From Calothrix sp. NIES-2098 (GTDB lineage Bacteria > Cyanobacteriota > Cyanobacteriia > Cyanobacteriales > Nostocaceae), in assembly GCA_002368175.1 (NCBI GenBank), contig AP018172.1, positions 2,540,001 to 2,604,000 on the forward strand: a DNA stretch of 64,000 bases. Direction: 5' to 3'. The first letter of the stretch is position 1. Each line of letters begins with the position of its first letter. The position numbers and the translations under genes were made by a program. Of the stretch, positions 17,054 through 25,739 are shown piece after piece. The notes beneath the pieces are model-generated. The model was not told the DNA's origin and did no database searches. It saw only the letters and a program-made list of their open reading frames with translations.

Positions 17054-17701
17054 ATGAAGCATCTTTGTATCATTTTTGATTTAGATGGAACTTTAGTTGA
17101 TAGCGAGAGGCTTTGTAACCAAGCATTTATCGATTTGCTACCTTTTATCAATGAATCAATTGACGGTCTGATTCTTAGATATCGTGGCAGAAAGTTGGCT
17201 TTAATTTTAGCGGATATAGAAATGAGGTATGGCGTAAAGCTGCCTATTGATTTTGAAGTAATATATCGTCAGAAAGTGAATGAATTATTTGAATTTTACT
17301 TGCAGCCAGTAACAGGTGTTCCAGAGATGCTCAAAAATCTGGACTATCCTGTTTGTGTGGCTTCGAGTGCGCCTATAGCCAAAATTAGTAAGGCTCTAAA
17401 TGTCACAAATCTATCCCATTATTTTGGCGATAGCTTGTTTAGTTCTTATGAGGTAGGCTCGTGGAAACCCGACCCAGGTTTATTTTTATACGCAGCTAAT
17501 AAAATGGGATTCCCGCCCGAATATTGTGTGGTCATTGAGGATAGCGATGTCGGAATTCAAGCTGCACATTCAGCCGGAATTTATGCTTTGAAATATTCAA
17601 CAGAGGAGAAAGCAGAGACACAAAATAATGTGTTTTCTCATATGAAATATCTGGAAAAGCGGCTGGATAATATTTACGCGATGAAATGCGATCGCTCATA
17701 A
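17054..17701 (+). CDS. HAD-superfamily hydrolase (phosphatase/mutase-like)
   Basis: 215 residues from the ATG at 17054; a TTG 12 codons upstream exists but adds a poor N-terminus. HAD motif I DLDGTLVDSE, motif II VASSAP, motif III/IV KPDPGLFLYAANKMG and VIEDSDVGIQAA, as in the beta-phosphoglucomutase/phosphoglycolate phosphatase branch with a C1 cap. Cytoplasmic, Mg-dependent; substrate unknown. A paralogue (22589) sits on the other side of the sulfatase operon, with EYCVVIEDS closely matching its EYCAVIEDS. No clear ribosome site. Confidence 0.88.
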   Translation: MKHLCIIFDLDGTLVDSERLCNQAFIDLLPFINESIDGLILRYRGRKLALILADIEMRYGVKLPIDFEVIYRQKVNELFEFYLQPVTGVPEMLKNLDYPVCVASSAPIAKISKALNVTNLSHYFGDSLFSSYEVGSWKPDPGLFLYAANKMGFPPEYCVVIEDSDVGIQAAHSAGIYALKYSTEEKAETQNNVFSHMKYLEKRLDNIYAMKCDRS

Positions 17702-17882
17702 AATAGCCCAGGATATGTAATAATTTAATGACTTTTGGTGACAGGGCATATCGAGAACCGTTGCCTGAATCAGGAATCCTTCTATTGCAATAGTCGATGA
17801 GTTGTCAGGCTATATCAATGTCAGCGAACAAAGTTCTTGACTTATTTTTGCTTAAGAGTTAGGTTATCAATATTGTCTTAAA

Positions 17883-17920
17883 TCCGGTAAATCTATCAAT
17901 ATATAGTATGATACTAATTT
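17883..17920 (+). promoter_or_regulatory. Putative promoter motif, copy 2 (GGTAAATCTATCAA ... TATGAT)
   Basis: CCGGTAAATCTATCAA followed by AGTATGATACTAA. It aligns ungapped with 7556-7590 upstream of the TauD-like gene, including the TATGAT -10 box. It lies about 190 nt before the FGE start and probably drives the FGE-sulfatase-transporter operon. Confidence 0.6.
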
Positions 17921-18074
17921 AAAACAAGATAAACTTTTTTAAATTAGTGCAAATTCATGGCAATTTTTATTAATCAAAAATTGCTAATTTTTTGCATATT
18001 AATAGACTGATGAATATTTATCAGCAATATTGAGTCTGAATTTTGATTTCTTCTTGTTAACAGTCAACACCACT

Positions 18075-19079
18075 GTGTTAAGGAAAAGTTTTTTAGCGCT
18101 GTTATTGGTTATAGGAGTAGCAATGTCTACGGCGATTCCTCCCGCTTTTGCTGCTACCGCTAATCCCTGTCCCCCAGAAATGGTAATGATTCCTGGTGGA
18201 ACATTTACGATGGGATCGGATAATTCCGGTTATATAGAAGAACTCTCAGCACAAGAAGTAAGAGTTAGTTCATTTTGTATCGATAAATACGAGGTGACAA
18301 ATTCTCAATTTGCAGAGTTTGTCAAAGCGACGGGTTATGTCACAGTTGCAGAGCGTCCTTTATCAAAAGAACAGTTTCCCGACTTACCAGATGAGCAGAG
18401 ATTACCCGGTTCTTTAGTGTTTGCAATAGTACAACCAGAAGCAAAACTACTGAATTGGTGGCATTGGCAAACTGGGGCGAATTGGCGACATCCATTTGGC
18501 GAAGAAAGCGGAATTGCCCATCAAGATAACTATCCCGTCGTTCATATTGCTTACGAAGATGCTGTAGCTTATGCCCATTGGGCAGGAAAATCACTACCTA
18601 CAGAAGCCCAGTGGGAATACGCCGCCCATGGTGGGTTAGATGCTGCAACTTATGCTTGGGGCGATGAATACTCGGAGAAAAAAGCCAACACTTGGCAAGG
18701 AATCTTTCCCTTTTTCAATACTCAAAAAGATGGTTACACAGGTATTGCCCCCGTTGGTTCCTTTCCACCCAACGGTTATGGGCTTTATGACATGATCGGT
18801 AATGTTTGGGAATTAACATCTGATTGGTTTATGCCAGGACATAACCACAAAACCCACAGTGTTAATCCTACAGGCCCGGAACAAAGTTTTGACCCCAATA
18901 AACCCAGCGAACAAGCTCTACATGTAATTAAAGGTGGTTCTTATCTCTGTGCGCCTAACTATTGCAGCCGTTTCCGTCCCGCAGCGCGAGAATCTCAAGC
19001 GCCGGATACGGGAACAACTCATATCGGATTTCGCTTAGTAAAGAACCTGAGTACAGAAAGGATGAAGAATGAAGTTTAA
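18075..19079 (+). CDS. Formylglycine-generating enzyme (sulfatase-modifying factor), exported
   Basis: About 334 residues. After an export signal (LRKSFLALLLVIGVAM...PAFAATA) comes the FGE-sulfatase domain: MVMIPGGTFTMGSD, FCIDKYEVTNSQFAEF, LPTEAQWEYAA, GLYDMIGNVWELTSDWF, and the active-site pair of cysteines in SYLCAPNYCSRFRPAAR (CxxxxC). These cysteines mark a true copper-dependent FGE that turns the sulfatase Cys into formylglycine. The target gene follows with an 11-nt overlap. Start uncertain: GTG 18075 gives the best signal peptide, TTG 18030 is a longer option, and ATG 18123 has the best ribosome site (AGGAG) but would truncate the signal. Confidence 0.9.
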   Translation: MLRKSFLALLLVIGVAMSTAIPPAFAATANPCPPEMVMIPGGTFTMGSDNSGYIEELSAQEVRVSSFCIDKYEVTNSQFAEFVKATGYVTVAERPLSKEQFPDLPDEQRLPGSLVFAIVQPEAKLLNWWHWQTGANWRHPFGEESGIAHQDNYPVVHIAYEDAVAYAHWAGKSLPTEAQWEYAAHGGLDAATYAWGDEYSEKKANTWQGIFPFFNTQKDGYTGIAPVGSFPPNGYGLYDMIGNVWELTSDWFMPGHNHKTHSVNPTGPEQSFDPNKPSEQALHVIKGGSYLCAPNYCSRFRPAARESQAPDTGTTHIGFRLVKNLSTERMKNEV

Positions 19080-21429
19080 ATCTAAGCCCTGGAATTTATT
19101 TCCAAGAATAGCAAAGGCGATCGCTATATCATTATTGATAGTTTTGTTAACGATTAATAGCCCCGCCCTAGCTGCTACATCTGAGGTTTTACCTGTGCCC
19201 TTACCAGAGTTTAAGGGTAAAATCGGCCTCACCTATAAAGAATCACAACCAGACTTTCCCCAACCTATAGCCGCCCCCGCTAACGCCCCCAACGTCTTGT
19301 TAGTAATTCTAGATGATGTGGGTTTTGGACAAGCTAGTACCTTTGGCGGCCCTGTGGATACTCCCAACTTAACCCACCTAGCCGAAACAGGATTACGCTA
19401 CAACCAGTTTCACACCACCGCCCTGTGTTCTCCTACCAGGGCAGCTTTGTTAACTGGACGCAATCATCATTCAGTGAATACAGGAGTAGTTGAAGAATTA
19501 GCTACAGGTTATCCTGGCTACACAACAGTTTTGCCTAAGAGTGCTGCTACTGTTGCCGAAATCCTGCGACAAAATGGCTATAACACAGCCGCTTTTGGTA
19601 AATGGCATAATACACCAGACTTTGAAACCAGCGCCGCCGGGCCTTTTGATCGATGGCCTACAGGGTTAGGATTTGAGTATTATTACGGCTTCCTTGGTGG
19701 TGATACTAACCAGTGGAGTCCGGCTTTAGTGGAAAATACTAAGCGTGTAGATAAACCCAACAAGCCAGATTATCACCTAACACCTGACTTAGTAGACCAT
19801 GCGATCGCCTGGATTCGCAACCAACAATCTATTGCACCAGAAAAACCATTTTTCGCCTATCTCGCCACCGGCGCTACCCACGCACCCCACCACGCCCCTA
19901 AAGAGTGGATTGACAAATATAAAGGTAAATTTGACCAAGGTTGGGATAAATTACGCGAAGAAACCTTTGCCCTACAAAAGCAACAGGGTGTAATTCCCGC
20001 TAATGCTCAACTCACCCCCCGCCCTCAAGAATTGCCAGCTTGGGATTCCCTTTCAGCAGAACAGCAAAAACTCTATGCCCACATGGCAGAGGTATTTGCT
20101 GGATTTTTAGGTCATACAGATTATGAAGTCGGCAGGTTAATTAATGCTGTTGACCAACTGGGAGAACTGGATAACACCTTAGTCATATATGTTGTGGGAG
20201 ATAACGGTGCTAGTGCCGAAGGTGGATTAACAGGTAGCGTCAACGAACTGCAAGTTTTCAATGGTGTACCCGAAAATCTCCAACAACTGCTAGCTGCTTA
20301 TGATGACTTGGGTAGCCCCAAAACCTTCAACCATTTTCCAGCCGCTTGGGCATGGGCAGTCAATACTCCCTTTCAATGGACAAAGCAAATCGCCTCTCAC
20401 TTTGGCGGTACTCGTAACCCCTTAGTAATTTCCTGGGGCGCAAATATCAAAGACCAAGGCAGCATTCGCAGTCAATTTCACCATGTAATTGATATTACAC
20501 CCACAATTTTAGAAGTGGCGGGAATTACTGCTCCTAAACAAGTAAATGGTGTGAAGCAACAACCAATAGAAGGTACTAGCCTCGCATATACATTTAATAA
20601 TCCTAATGCCTCTTCTCATCGGGAAACACAGTATTTTGAGATGCTGGGTAATCGAGCCATTTATGATGAAGGTTGGGTAGCTGCGGCGCGTCATGGTCGC
20701 TTACCTTGGGAGCGAACTGTCAAAGGTAGCTTTGATACAGATGAGTGGGAACTGTACAACATTGCCGAAGATTTCAGCGAGGCGAATAATCTAGCTAAGA
20801 AAAACCCAGAAAAGCTAGAAAAACTGCAAAAGTTGTTTTTAAAAGAAGCCAAGAAGCATAAAGTATTACCGCTAGACGATCGCATCGCTGAAAGATTTGA
20901 TGTTAAAATTCGTCCCAGCCTCACCAGAGGACGCACAACATTCACCTACTATCCTGGTACAGTGGGCATTCCCGAAGGTAGCGCCCCTAATCTGAAAAAT
21001 CGCTCCTTCACGATTACAGCTAATGTAGAAATTCCCGAAAACGGGGCAGAAGGTGTAATTTTAACCCAAGGTGGTCGCTTTGCTGGTTGGAGCTTTTTCC
21101 TTGAGGATGGTAAGCCTACTTATGTTTACAACTATGCCAATACTGCCCGCTATACCATTCAATCACCAGAAAAATTACCCTCTGGTAAATCTACAATCCG
21201 GTTCAACTTTGATTATGACGGTGGTGTAGGTGCAGGTGGCATTGGTAAATTATTCATCAACAATCAACAGGTAGCGGAAGGTCGAGTTGATAAAACCATC
21301 GCTTACCGTTTAGCCCTCGACGAAACCTTTGATGTCGGCAGAGATACAGGTACTCCTGTAGTTGACACTTACCAAGTACCTTTTAACTTCACTGGTAACT
21401 TACAACAAGTCAGCCTGGAGTTGAAGTAA
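19069..21429 (+). CDS. Arylsulfatase-type sulfatase (type I, Cys-formylglycine)
   Basis: 786 residues. Signal peptide ending PALAATS. Catalytic motif ALCSPTRAALLTGR with Cys120 as the formylglycine precursor; metal ligands DD at 82-83 (VILDDVGFG), His in GKWHNTPDF, and GDNGASAEGG. A C-terminal region after about 600 (TFTYYPGTVGIPEGSAPNLK) resembles the extra beta domain of long bacterial arylsulfatases. Hydrolyses sulfate esters in the periplasm and frees sulfate. Overlaps the FGE gene by 11 nt and precedes a BASS transporter, so modification, hydrolysis and uptake are encoded together. Confidence 0.95.
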   Translation: MKFKSKPWNLFPRIAKAIAISLLIVLLTINSPALAATSEVLPVPLPEFKGKIGLTYKESQPDFPQPIAAPANAPNVLLVILDDVGFGQASTFGGPVDTPNLTHLAETGLRYNQFHTTALCSPTRAALLTGRNHHSVNTGVVEELATGYPGYTTVLPKSAATVAEILRQNGYNTAAFGKWHNTPDFETSAAGPFDRWPTGLGFEYYYGFLGGDTNQWSPALVENTKRVDKPNKPDYHLTPDLVDHAIAWIRNQQSIAPEKPFFAYLATGATHAPHHAPKEWIDKYKGKFDQGWDKLREETFALQKQQGVIPANAQLTPRPQELPAWDSLSAEQQKLYAHMAEVFAGFLGHTDYEVGRLINAVDQLGELDNTLVIYVVGDNGASAEGGLTGSVNELQVFNGVPENLQQLLAAYDDLGSPKTFNHFPAAWAWAVNTPFQWTKQIASHFGGTRNPLVISWGANIKDQGSIRSQFHHVIDITPTILEVAGITAPKQVNGVKQQPIEGTSLAYTFNNPNASSHRETQYFEMLGNRAIYDEGWVAAARHGRLPWERTVKGSFDTDEWELYNIAEDFSEANNLAKKNPEKLEKLQKLFLKEAKKHKVLPLDDRIAERFDVKIRPSLTRGRTTFTYYPGTVGIPEGSAPNLKNRSFTITANVEIPENGAEGVILTQGGRFAGWSFFLEDGKPTYVYNYANTARYTIQSPEKLPSGKSTIRFNFDYDGGVGAGGIGKLFINNQQVAEGRVDKTIAYRLALDETFDVGRDTGTPVVDTYQVPFNFTGNLQQVSLELK

Positions 21430-21479
21430 TTAAGATTTGATATGGGGCATGAAAATTAGAAAGCAGAGGAGAAATAACT

Positions 21480-21507
21480 ATGCCCCATGCCCCATGCTCC
21501 ATGCCCA
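21480..21507. repeat. STRR heptamer repeat (ATGCCCC)4
   Basis: Four tandem ATGCCCC-type heptamers (one with CTCC). Same family as 3202-3220 on the other strand. It ends 15 nt before the BASS transporter start and leaves no ribosome site. Confidence 0.85.
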
Positions 21508-21522
21508 ACCACCCTATAAATC

Positions 21523-22401
21523 ATGAATGAAATATTAGTAATAATCGACAAACTTGCACTATTCACATTCATTGTGTTCACTATGTTAGGTGCAGGTTTA
21601 GGTTTAACCATCAAACAAATTTGGGAACCACTCCGCAGCCCTAGACTGGTCATATTGTCTTTGCTGACCAATTTTATATTGGTGCCAAGTTTTGTTTATC
21701 TGCTAGTACAAATAGTACCTTTGAGTGAAGCATTAAAAGATGGTTTACTCATTATGGCATTAGCATCAGGCCCCCCAGCTTTGCCTAAACTTGCTCAAAT
21801 AGTTAAGGGCAATATAGCCTTTTCTGTGGGATTAATGATGTTGTTGATGCTTGGCACTATTTTTTATATGCCATTAGTATTACCTTTAGTGGTGCAAGGT
21901 GTGCAAATCAATTCTTGGGATATTGGCAAACCTTTGTTATTGATGATGATTAGCCCGTTAGTCATTGGACTATTTATCAAAGCCAAATTTGCTGCGATCG
22001 CTCCTGTTATCCAGCCTATTTTCTTCAAGTTATCTAGTAGTGGATTATTGTTGGGTTTAGTCGTGAGATTAATAATTCACACCAACGATATTATTGGTTT
22101 ATTAAAAACAGGCGCAATCTTTGTTTGTGCGGTATTTATTATCTTTTCCTTTAGCGTTGGTTATCTTTTAGGCGGGCCTGGCGTTGATACTCAAAGAGTG
22201 TTAGGGGTCGGAACAGCGCAACGCAATTTTGCCGCAGCATTATTAGTAGGGACAAGTAATTTTGACGACCCCAACGTGGTGAGCATCATTATGGTGACGA
22301 GTATATTAATGATGATGACAGTTTTGATTGTCGGGCCAAAGTTTATCGAATTAGACCAAGCACAGGATGGAGACATCAAACAGTTAGAGATATCAGGATA
22401 A
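21523..22401 (+). CDS. BASS-family (bile acid:Na+ symporter-like) transporter
   Basis: 292 residues, about 9-10 hydrophobic helices. FTMLGAGLGLTIKQIWEPL, MALASGPPALPKLAQIVKGN and GVGTAQRNFAAALLVGTSNF are the signature stretches of the BASS/ACR3-like fold. Members move organic anions with Na+, including sulfated steroids in animals. It is 93 nt after the sulfatase on the same strand, so a role in taking up a sulfated compound or its desulfated product is likely but inferred. Inner-membrane protein. No good ribosome site, because an STRR occupies the leader. Confidence 0.85.
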   Translation: MNEILVIIDKLALFTFIVFTMLGAGLGLTIKQIWEPLRSPRLVILSLLTNFILVPSFVYLLVQIVPLSEALKDGLLIMALASGPPALPKLAQIVKGNIAFSVGLMMLLMLGTIFYMPLVLPLVVQGVQINSWDIGKPLLLMMISPLVIGLFIKAKFAAIAPVIQPIFFKLSSSGLLLGLVVRLIIHTNDIIGLLKTGAIFVCAVFIIFSFSVGYLLGGPGVDTQRVLGVGTAQRNFAAALLVGTSNFDDPNVVSIIMVTSILMMMTVLIVGPKFIELDQAQDGDIKQLEISG

Positions 22402-22588
22402 ATGTATTTTATTTAACAATCAAAGATCAAGAATATGCAAATAAAATTTTACTTTAAAATTGATTTTTAATAAAATTAATTAATAGAAATAGTCTTATAT
22501 TTTAGAAAAATCCTTGGCGATCGCTCTTCAAAAGCAAAGGATAAATAATTATAAACTTATGATAAAATGCTAAATTTGAGGCAAAAAT

Positions 22589-23260
22589 ATGGGTAAAAAT
22601 CAATTCGAGCTTGTGATTTTTGATTGTGATGGAGTTTTGGTTGATAGCGAACCAATCATTAATCGCGTTTTTGCAGAAACGCTCACTGAAGCTGGCTTTC
22701 CTATCACCTATGCAGAAGTAACTCAAAAATTTATTGGCAAGTCCTTAAAAACCTGTTTAGAGATTATCGAGACATCTTACAACAAACCATTGCCCAAAAA
22801 CTTTATGGAACTTTGTAAAGAGCGAGAAATGGCTCCCTTAGAGAAAGAACTAAAACCAGTTCCAGGTATTATCGAAGTATTGGAGCAGATTACATTACCC
22901 AAATGTGTGGCATCAAATAGTAGCCATCGTCATATTCAAATGGTATTGAAATTAACGGGGCTTCTACATAAATTTGATGGCAAAATATATAGCGTTAATG
23001 ATGTTTCACGCCCCAAACCTTTTCCGGATGTGTATCTCTATGCAGCCGAGCAAATGAATACTAATCCAGAATATTGTGCTGTAATTGAAGATTCTGTACC
23101 GGGCGTACAAGCAGCATCCGCAGCAGGAATGACTGTTTTTGGCTATGCCCATCACAGCGATGTCTCACGACAAGCCGCTGCGCGTCTACGCACTGCTCTT
23201 TTTGAGGCTGGAGCTAAGATAGTTTTTAACGATATGGGGCAGCTATCTCAACTCCTTTAG
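22589..23260 (+). CDS. HAD-superfamily hydrolase, paralogue of 17054 gene
   Basis: 223 residues. Motif I VIFDCDGVLVDSEP, motif II VASNSSH, KPFPDVYLYAAEQM and VIEDSVPGVQAASAAGM: beta-phosphoglucomutase/GPH-like HAD with a helical cap. Clearly related to the HAD protein at 17054 across the core. It ends the plus-strand run before a terminator at 23423. Substrate unknown. Confidence 0.9.
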   Translation: MGKNQFELVIFDCDGVLVDSEPIINRVFAETLTEAGFPITYAEVTQKFIGKSLKTCLEIIETSYNKPLPKNFMELCKEREMAPLEKELKPVPGIIEVLEQITLPKCVASNSSHRHIQMVLKLTGLLHKFDGKIYSVNDVSRPKPFPDVYLYAAEQMNTNPEYCAVIEDSVPGVQAASAAGMTVFGYAHHSDVSRQAAARLRTALFEAGAKIVFNDMGQLSQLL

Positions 23261-23327
23261 CTATTAAGCAACAAAGAATACAGTCTATTTTTTTGATTTT
23301 AAAATTTTCAGAGATTTTTTTTAATAT

Positions 23328-23353
23328 AACTAGGTTTATCGATAAATTTAGTT
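23328..23353. promoter_or_regulatory. 26-bp dyad in convergent gap
   Basis: AACTA-GG-TTTATCGATAAA-TT-TAGTT, fully symmetric apart from the GG/TT positions. It lies between convergent genes, so an operator function would be odd; a protein-binding or cruciform site is possible. Confidence 0.4.
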
Positions 23354-23422
23354 AAATAAACAGGCTATAATATTTAGTCATTAGCTATTACAAAATCAGC
23401 TTTACCTTCAAACGCACTATTT

Positions 23423-23467
23423 GATAGGGCTGTAAGACAATTTAATACCTTTTAGCCCTATCTTTAT
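23423..23467 (+). terminator. Rho-independent-like terminator
   Basis: GATAGGGCT (23423-23431) pairs perfectly with AGCCCTATC (23454-23462), followed by TTTAT. It lies in the gap between the convergent HAD hydrolase and binding-protein genes. Confidence 0.6.
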
Positions 23468-23525
23468 AAAAAATCTCAGCAAATTTGCAACCGCTGAGTT
23501 TAGTTATTAATGTACTAGGTTTGCC

Positions 23526-24620
23526 TTACCACTTTTGATCGGGAACCCAGTTGTATTTTTTATCTTTGACATCGATTTTTTTGGGAATAACTTTGAGTTC
23601 GTAGAAGCTATCTGCCATATTTTGTAAGCCTGAGAGAACTTCATCAGTTACAGGTAATACTTTGCGATCGCCTCCGCGCTCCTCTACGATGTTCATTGTT
23701 GCTAAATCAACTTTGTAGAGTTTGGAAAGTAGTTTAGCTGAATCTTTGTAGTTACTTTTAGCCCAACTACCGGCTTTTTCCAATTCTTGCAAAATTATTT
23801 TCACAATATCTGGATGATCGCGGACAAAATCTGGACCAGCGTAATAAAATCCTGGGCTTTCTACAGCAGCTTTTTCGCCAAATACTGTAGTATTATCTGC
23901 CAACAAACGAGTACGCAGCTTACGTTCCGCCTCAGCAGTATAAGGGTCCCAGATTACCCATGCATCGAAATCGCCACGTTCAAAGGCTGGTAAAGCTTCA
24001 GCTGGTGTGAGATAGACAGGTTGAATATCTGTGTATTTCAAACCGACTTTTTCTAAAGCACGCACGATCATGTATTGCGAACTTGCACCTTTAGCAAAAG
24101 CGACTTTCTTACCTTTTAAATCAGCAAGAGTTTTAAGCGGTGAATTTTCTTTCACTAGGATGGCGGAACTTCTAGTACTACTTGTACTTGCAGCCACTCG
24201 CACAAAAGGTTTGTCAGCAGCTTGAGCAAAGACACTTCCCGTACCACCACCACCACCGAAAACAATTGCACCAACACCCATCCCTTCAAGTAAAGGTGCA
24301 GTCGAAGAAAATTCATTCCAGGTGACAGAAATACCTTGAGGTTGCAAACGCTTCTCTAGGCTACCTTGGGCTTTAAGGATATTCAGCAGCGCCATCCCTT
24401 TTTGATGCCCCATTTTCAACACTGTTAACTTGCTGGCTTGGGGTTTTTCTGCTGGTGCATTTGCTGAATTACTGGGGGCGCAAGATGCGATCGCAAAACT
24501 CAAGCCCAAACCGATGAAAAATAATAATGCAAATGAGCGAATTCCCGGTTGCTGAAAAGATTTCAACAACCTCCTCTGATTTATCCAACTAAAAAACTGA
24601 TGTGGCCATTTCTTGAACAT
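23526..24620 (-). CDS. Sulfonate-type ABC substrate-binding lipoprotein
   Basis: 364 residues from the ATG at 24620, preferred over the ATG at 24644 because AAGGAA lies just upstream of it and none precedes the longer form. A basic N-terminus leads to a hydrophobic segment and the lipobox SFAIASC, then an Ala/Pro/Ser linker. Mature domain: LKMGHQKGMALLNILKAQG, VGAIVFGGGGGTGSVFAQAADKP, ENSPLKTLADLKGKKVAFAKG, RGDFDAWVIWDPYTAEAER. The C-terminus NWVPDQKW matches the usual SsuA-type end. It probably forms one unit with the two diiron-like genes upstream (286-nt gap containing a hairpin). Confidence 0.9.
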   Translation of the reverse strand: MFKKWPHQFFSWINQRRLLKSFQQPGIRSFALLFFIGLGLSFAIASCAPSNSANAPAEKPQASKLTVLKMGHQKGMALLNILKAQGSLEKRLQPQGISVTWNEFSSTAPLLEGMGVGAIVFGGGGGTGSVFAQAADKPFVRVAASTSSTRSSAILVKENSPLKTLADLKGKKVAFAKGASSQYMIVRALEKVGLKYTDIQPVYLTPAEALPAFERGDFDAWVIWDPYTAEAERKLRTRLLADNTTVFGEKAAVESPGFYYAGPDFVRDHPDIVKIILQELEKAGSWAKSNYKDSAKLLSKLYKVDLATMNIVEERGGDRKVLPVTDEVLSGLQNMADSFYELKVIPKKIDVKDKKYNWVPDQKW

Positions 24621-24855
24621 ATATATTCCTTTGCTGACTGGCATATTGTGTGTATTTATTTATCGTTTTCTTAATTTTATTTGTTTAAAAAAATTATTAA
24701 AATATCAAGCTGTTTCTTGAGGTTATTAATATTAGGAAAATGATACTAATGATTCATCTGATAATTCTTGATTGAACTAACGTGAATCACTAGTTTCCAT
24801 GTCACGTACTTTGGTTGAAGCGGAAAAATAAATGCTGAGTAAGTTGGTACGTTTA

Positions 24856-24893
24856 CTCCCCTACATTCAAATTTCTTAATTTAGATGGGGGAA
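24856..24893 (-). other. Intercistronic hairpin
   Basis: On the minus strand CCCCCAT-CTAAATT and AAATTTG-AATGTA-GGGG fold around AAG. It separates the diiron-like gene from the binding-protein gene, and may be a partial terminator or processing site. Confidence 0.4.
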
Positions 24894-24906
24894 TAATGCT
24901 TACTTT

Positions 24907-25707
24907 CTATTTAATAGAAGTAAGTTGAGGATTAGGAATATCTAGCAAGTAGGAAAGTACTTCTTTGCGCCATGCATCATATATTGGTTCAATACCTTGG
25001 CTATTAGAACCATTAAAGTTTTCTGCATCTTGCCAGCGTTGTTTGATATAAGCAGCACGTCGCTTTTGAATTTCTTCATCTAATTCTAATAATTGTGCAG
25101 CTAATTCAGCACGTTCATTAGACGAAGCTCGCTCAAATTTCTTACGCCACCAATTAGCAATTGTCACTCGATGAATTGCTTCATCATCACTAAATCTTTC
25201 GCTACTTTGTTGGGCTAATACTGCATCACCAATTGTTGATGTCAGCTTATTAAACCAAACTTGGGGCAAAATATGATGCTCATAATGCAGTTCCCAAGCA
25301 ATAAATCCTAGCCAGTTACGATAGGGTACATCTTCGAGAAATTCCCAATGGCGTTCGGCTTCTTTACGAATATCGTCAATCGGATCGCGTCCAGTTAGAG
25401 CAATGACTCTTTCCCGAAAAGCGATCGCATGTGCGCCGTCGTCACCAATTTGTCTACTCAAAATTAAATGCAAATCTGGGTCGGGAATCAATAAGATTGC
25501 TTTACTTGCAGCTTGCACAATAGACAAATCGTGACCACCAGTAGCAGCCCAATATTTATAGAAATGCTCTTTTTCTGCTTCTGTAACTGGCGGACGGCTG
25601 GGATGTTCGCGAGTTAATGGTACGTGTGGCGCGTGCTGACTAAAGAGTTTTTCCAGGTTTTCTGTTTCAAACTCTACACTCCAGCTTCGAGTTAAAGTTG
25701 CAGCCAT
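24907..25707 (-). CDS. Putative diiron (ferritin-like or haem-oxygenase-like) protein, paralogue 2
   Basis: 266 residues, mainly helical, no signal peptide. I do not recognise a named family. Repeated metal-ligand-like motifs stand out: RQIGDDGAHA (DxxH), WELHYEHHI (E/H cluster) and DEAIHR (ExxH), spaced as in four-helix diiron carboxylate proteins. All are shared with the adjacent paralogue, as are DPIDDI, the C-terminal DAWRKEVLSYLLDIP, and the N-terminal EFE.E..E.L...HAPH. Inference: a diiron oxygenase or oxidase acting on an organosulfur intermediate. 32 nt after the paralogue, with AAGGAA before the start. Confidence 0.7.
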   Translation of the reverse strand: MAATLTRSWSVEFETENLEKLFSQHAPHVPLTREHPSRPPVTEAEKEHFYKYWAATGGHDLSIVQAASKAILLIPDPDLHLILSRQIGDDGAHAIAFRERVIALTGRDPIDDIRKEAERHWEFLEDVPYRNWLGFIAWELHYEHHILPQVWFNKLTSTIGDAVLAQQSSERFSDDEAIHRVTIANWWRKKFERASSNERAELAAQLLELDEEIQKRRAAYIKQRWQDAENFNGSNSQGIEPIYDAWRKEVLSYLLDIPNPQLTSIK

Positions 25708-25739
25708 AATAGGTTCCTTGAGATATTTTAGATTCCGTC

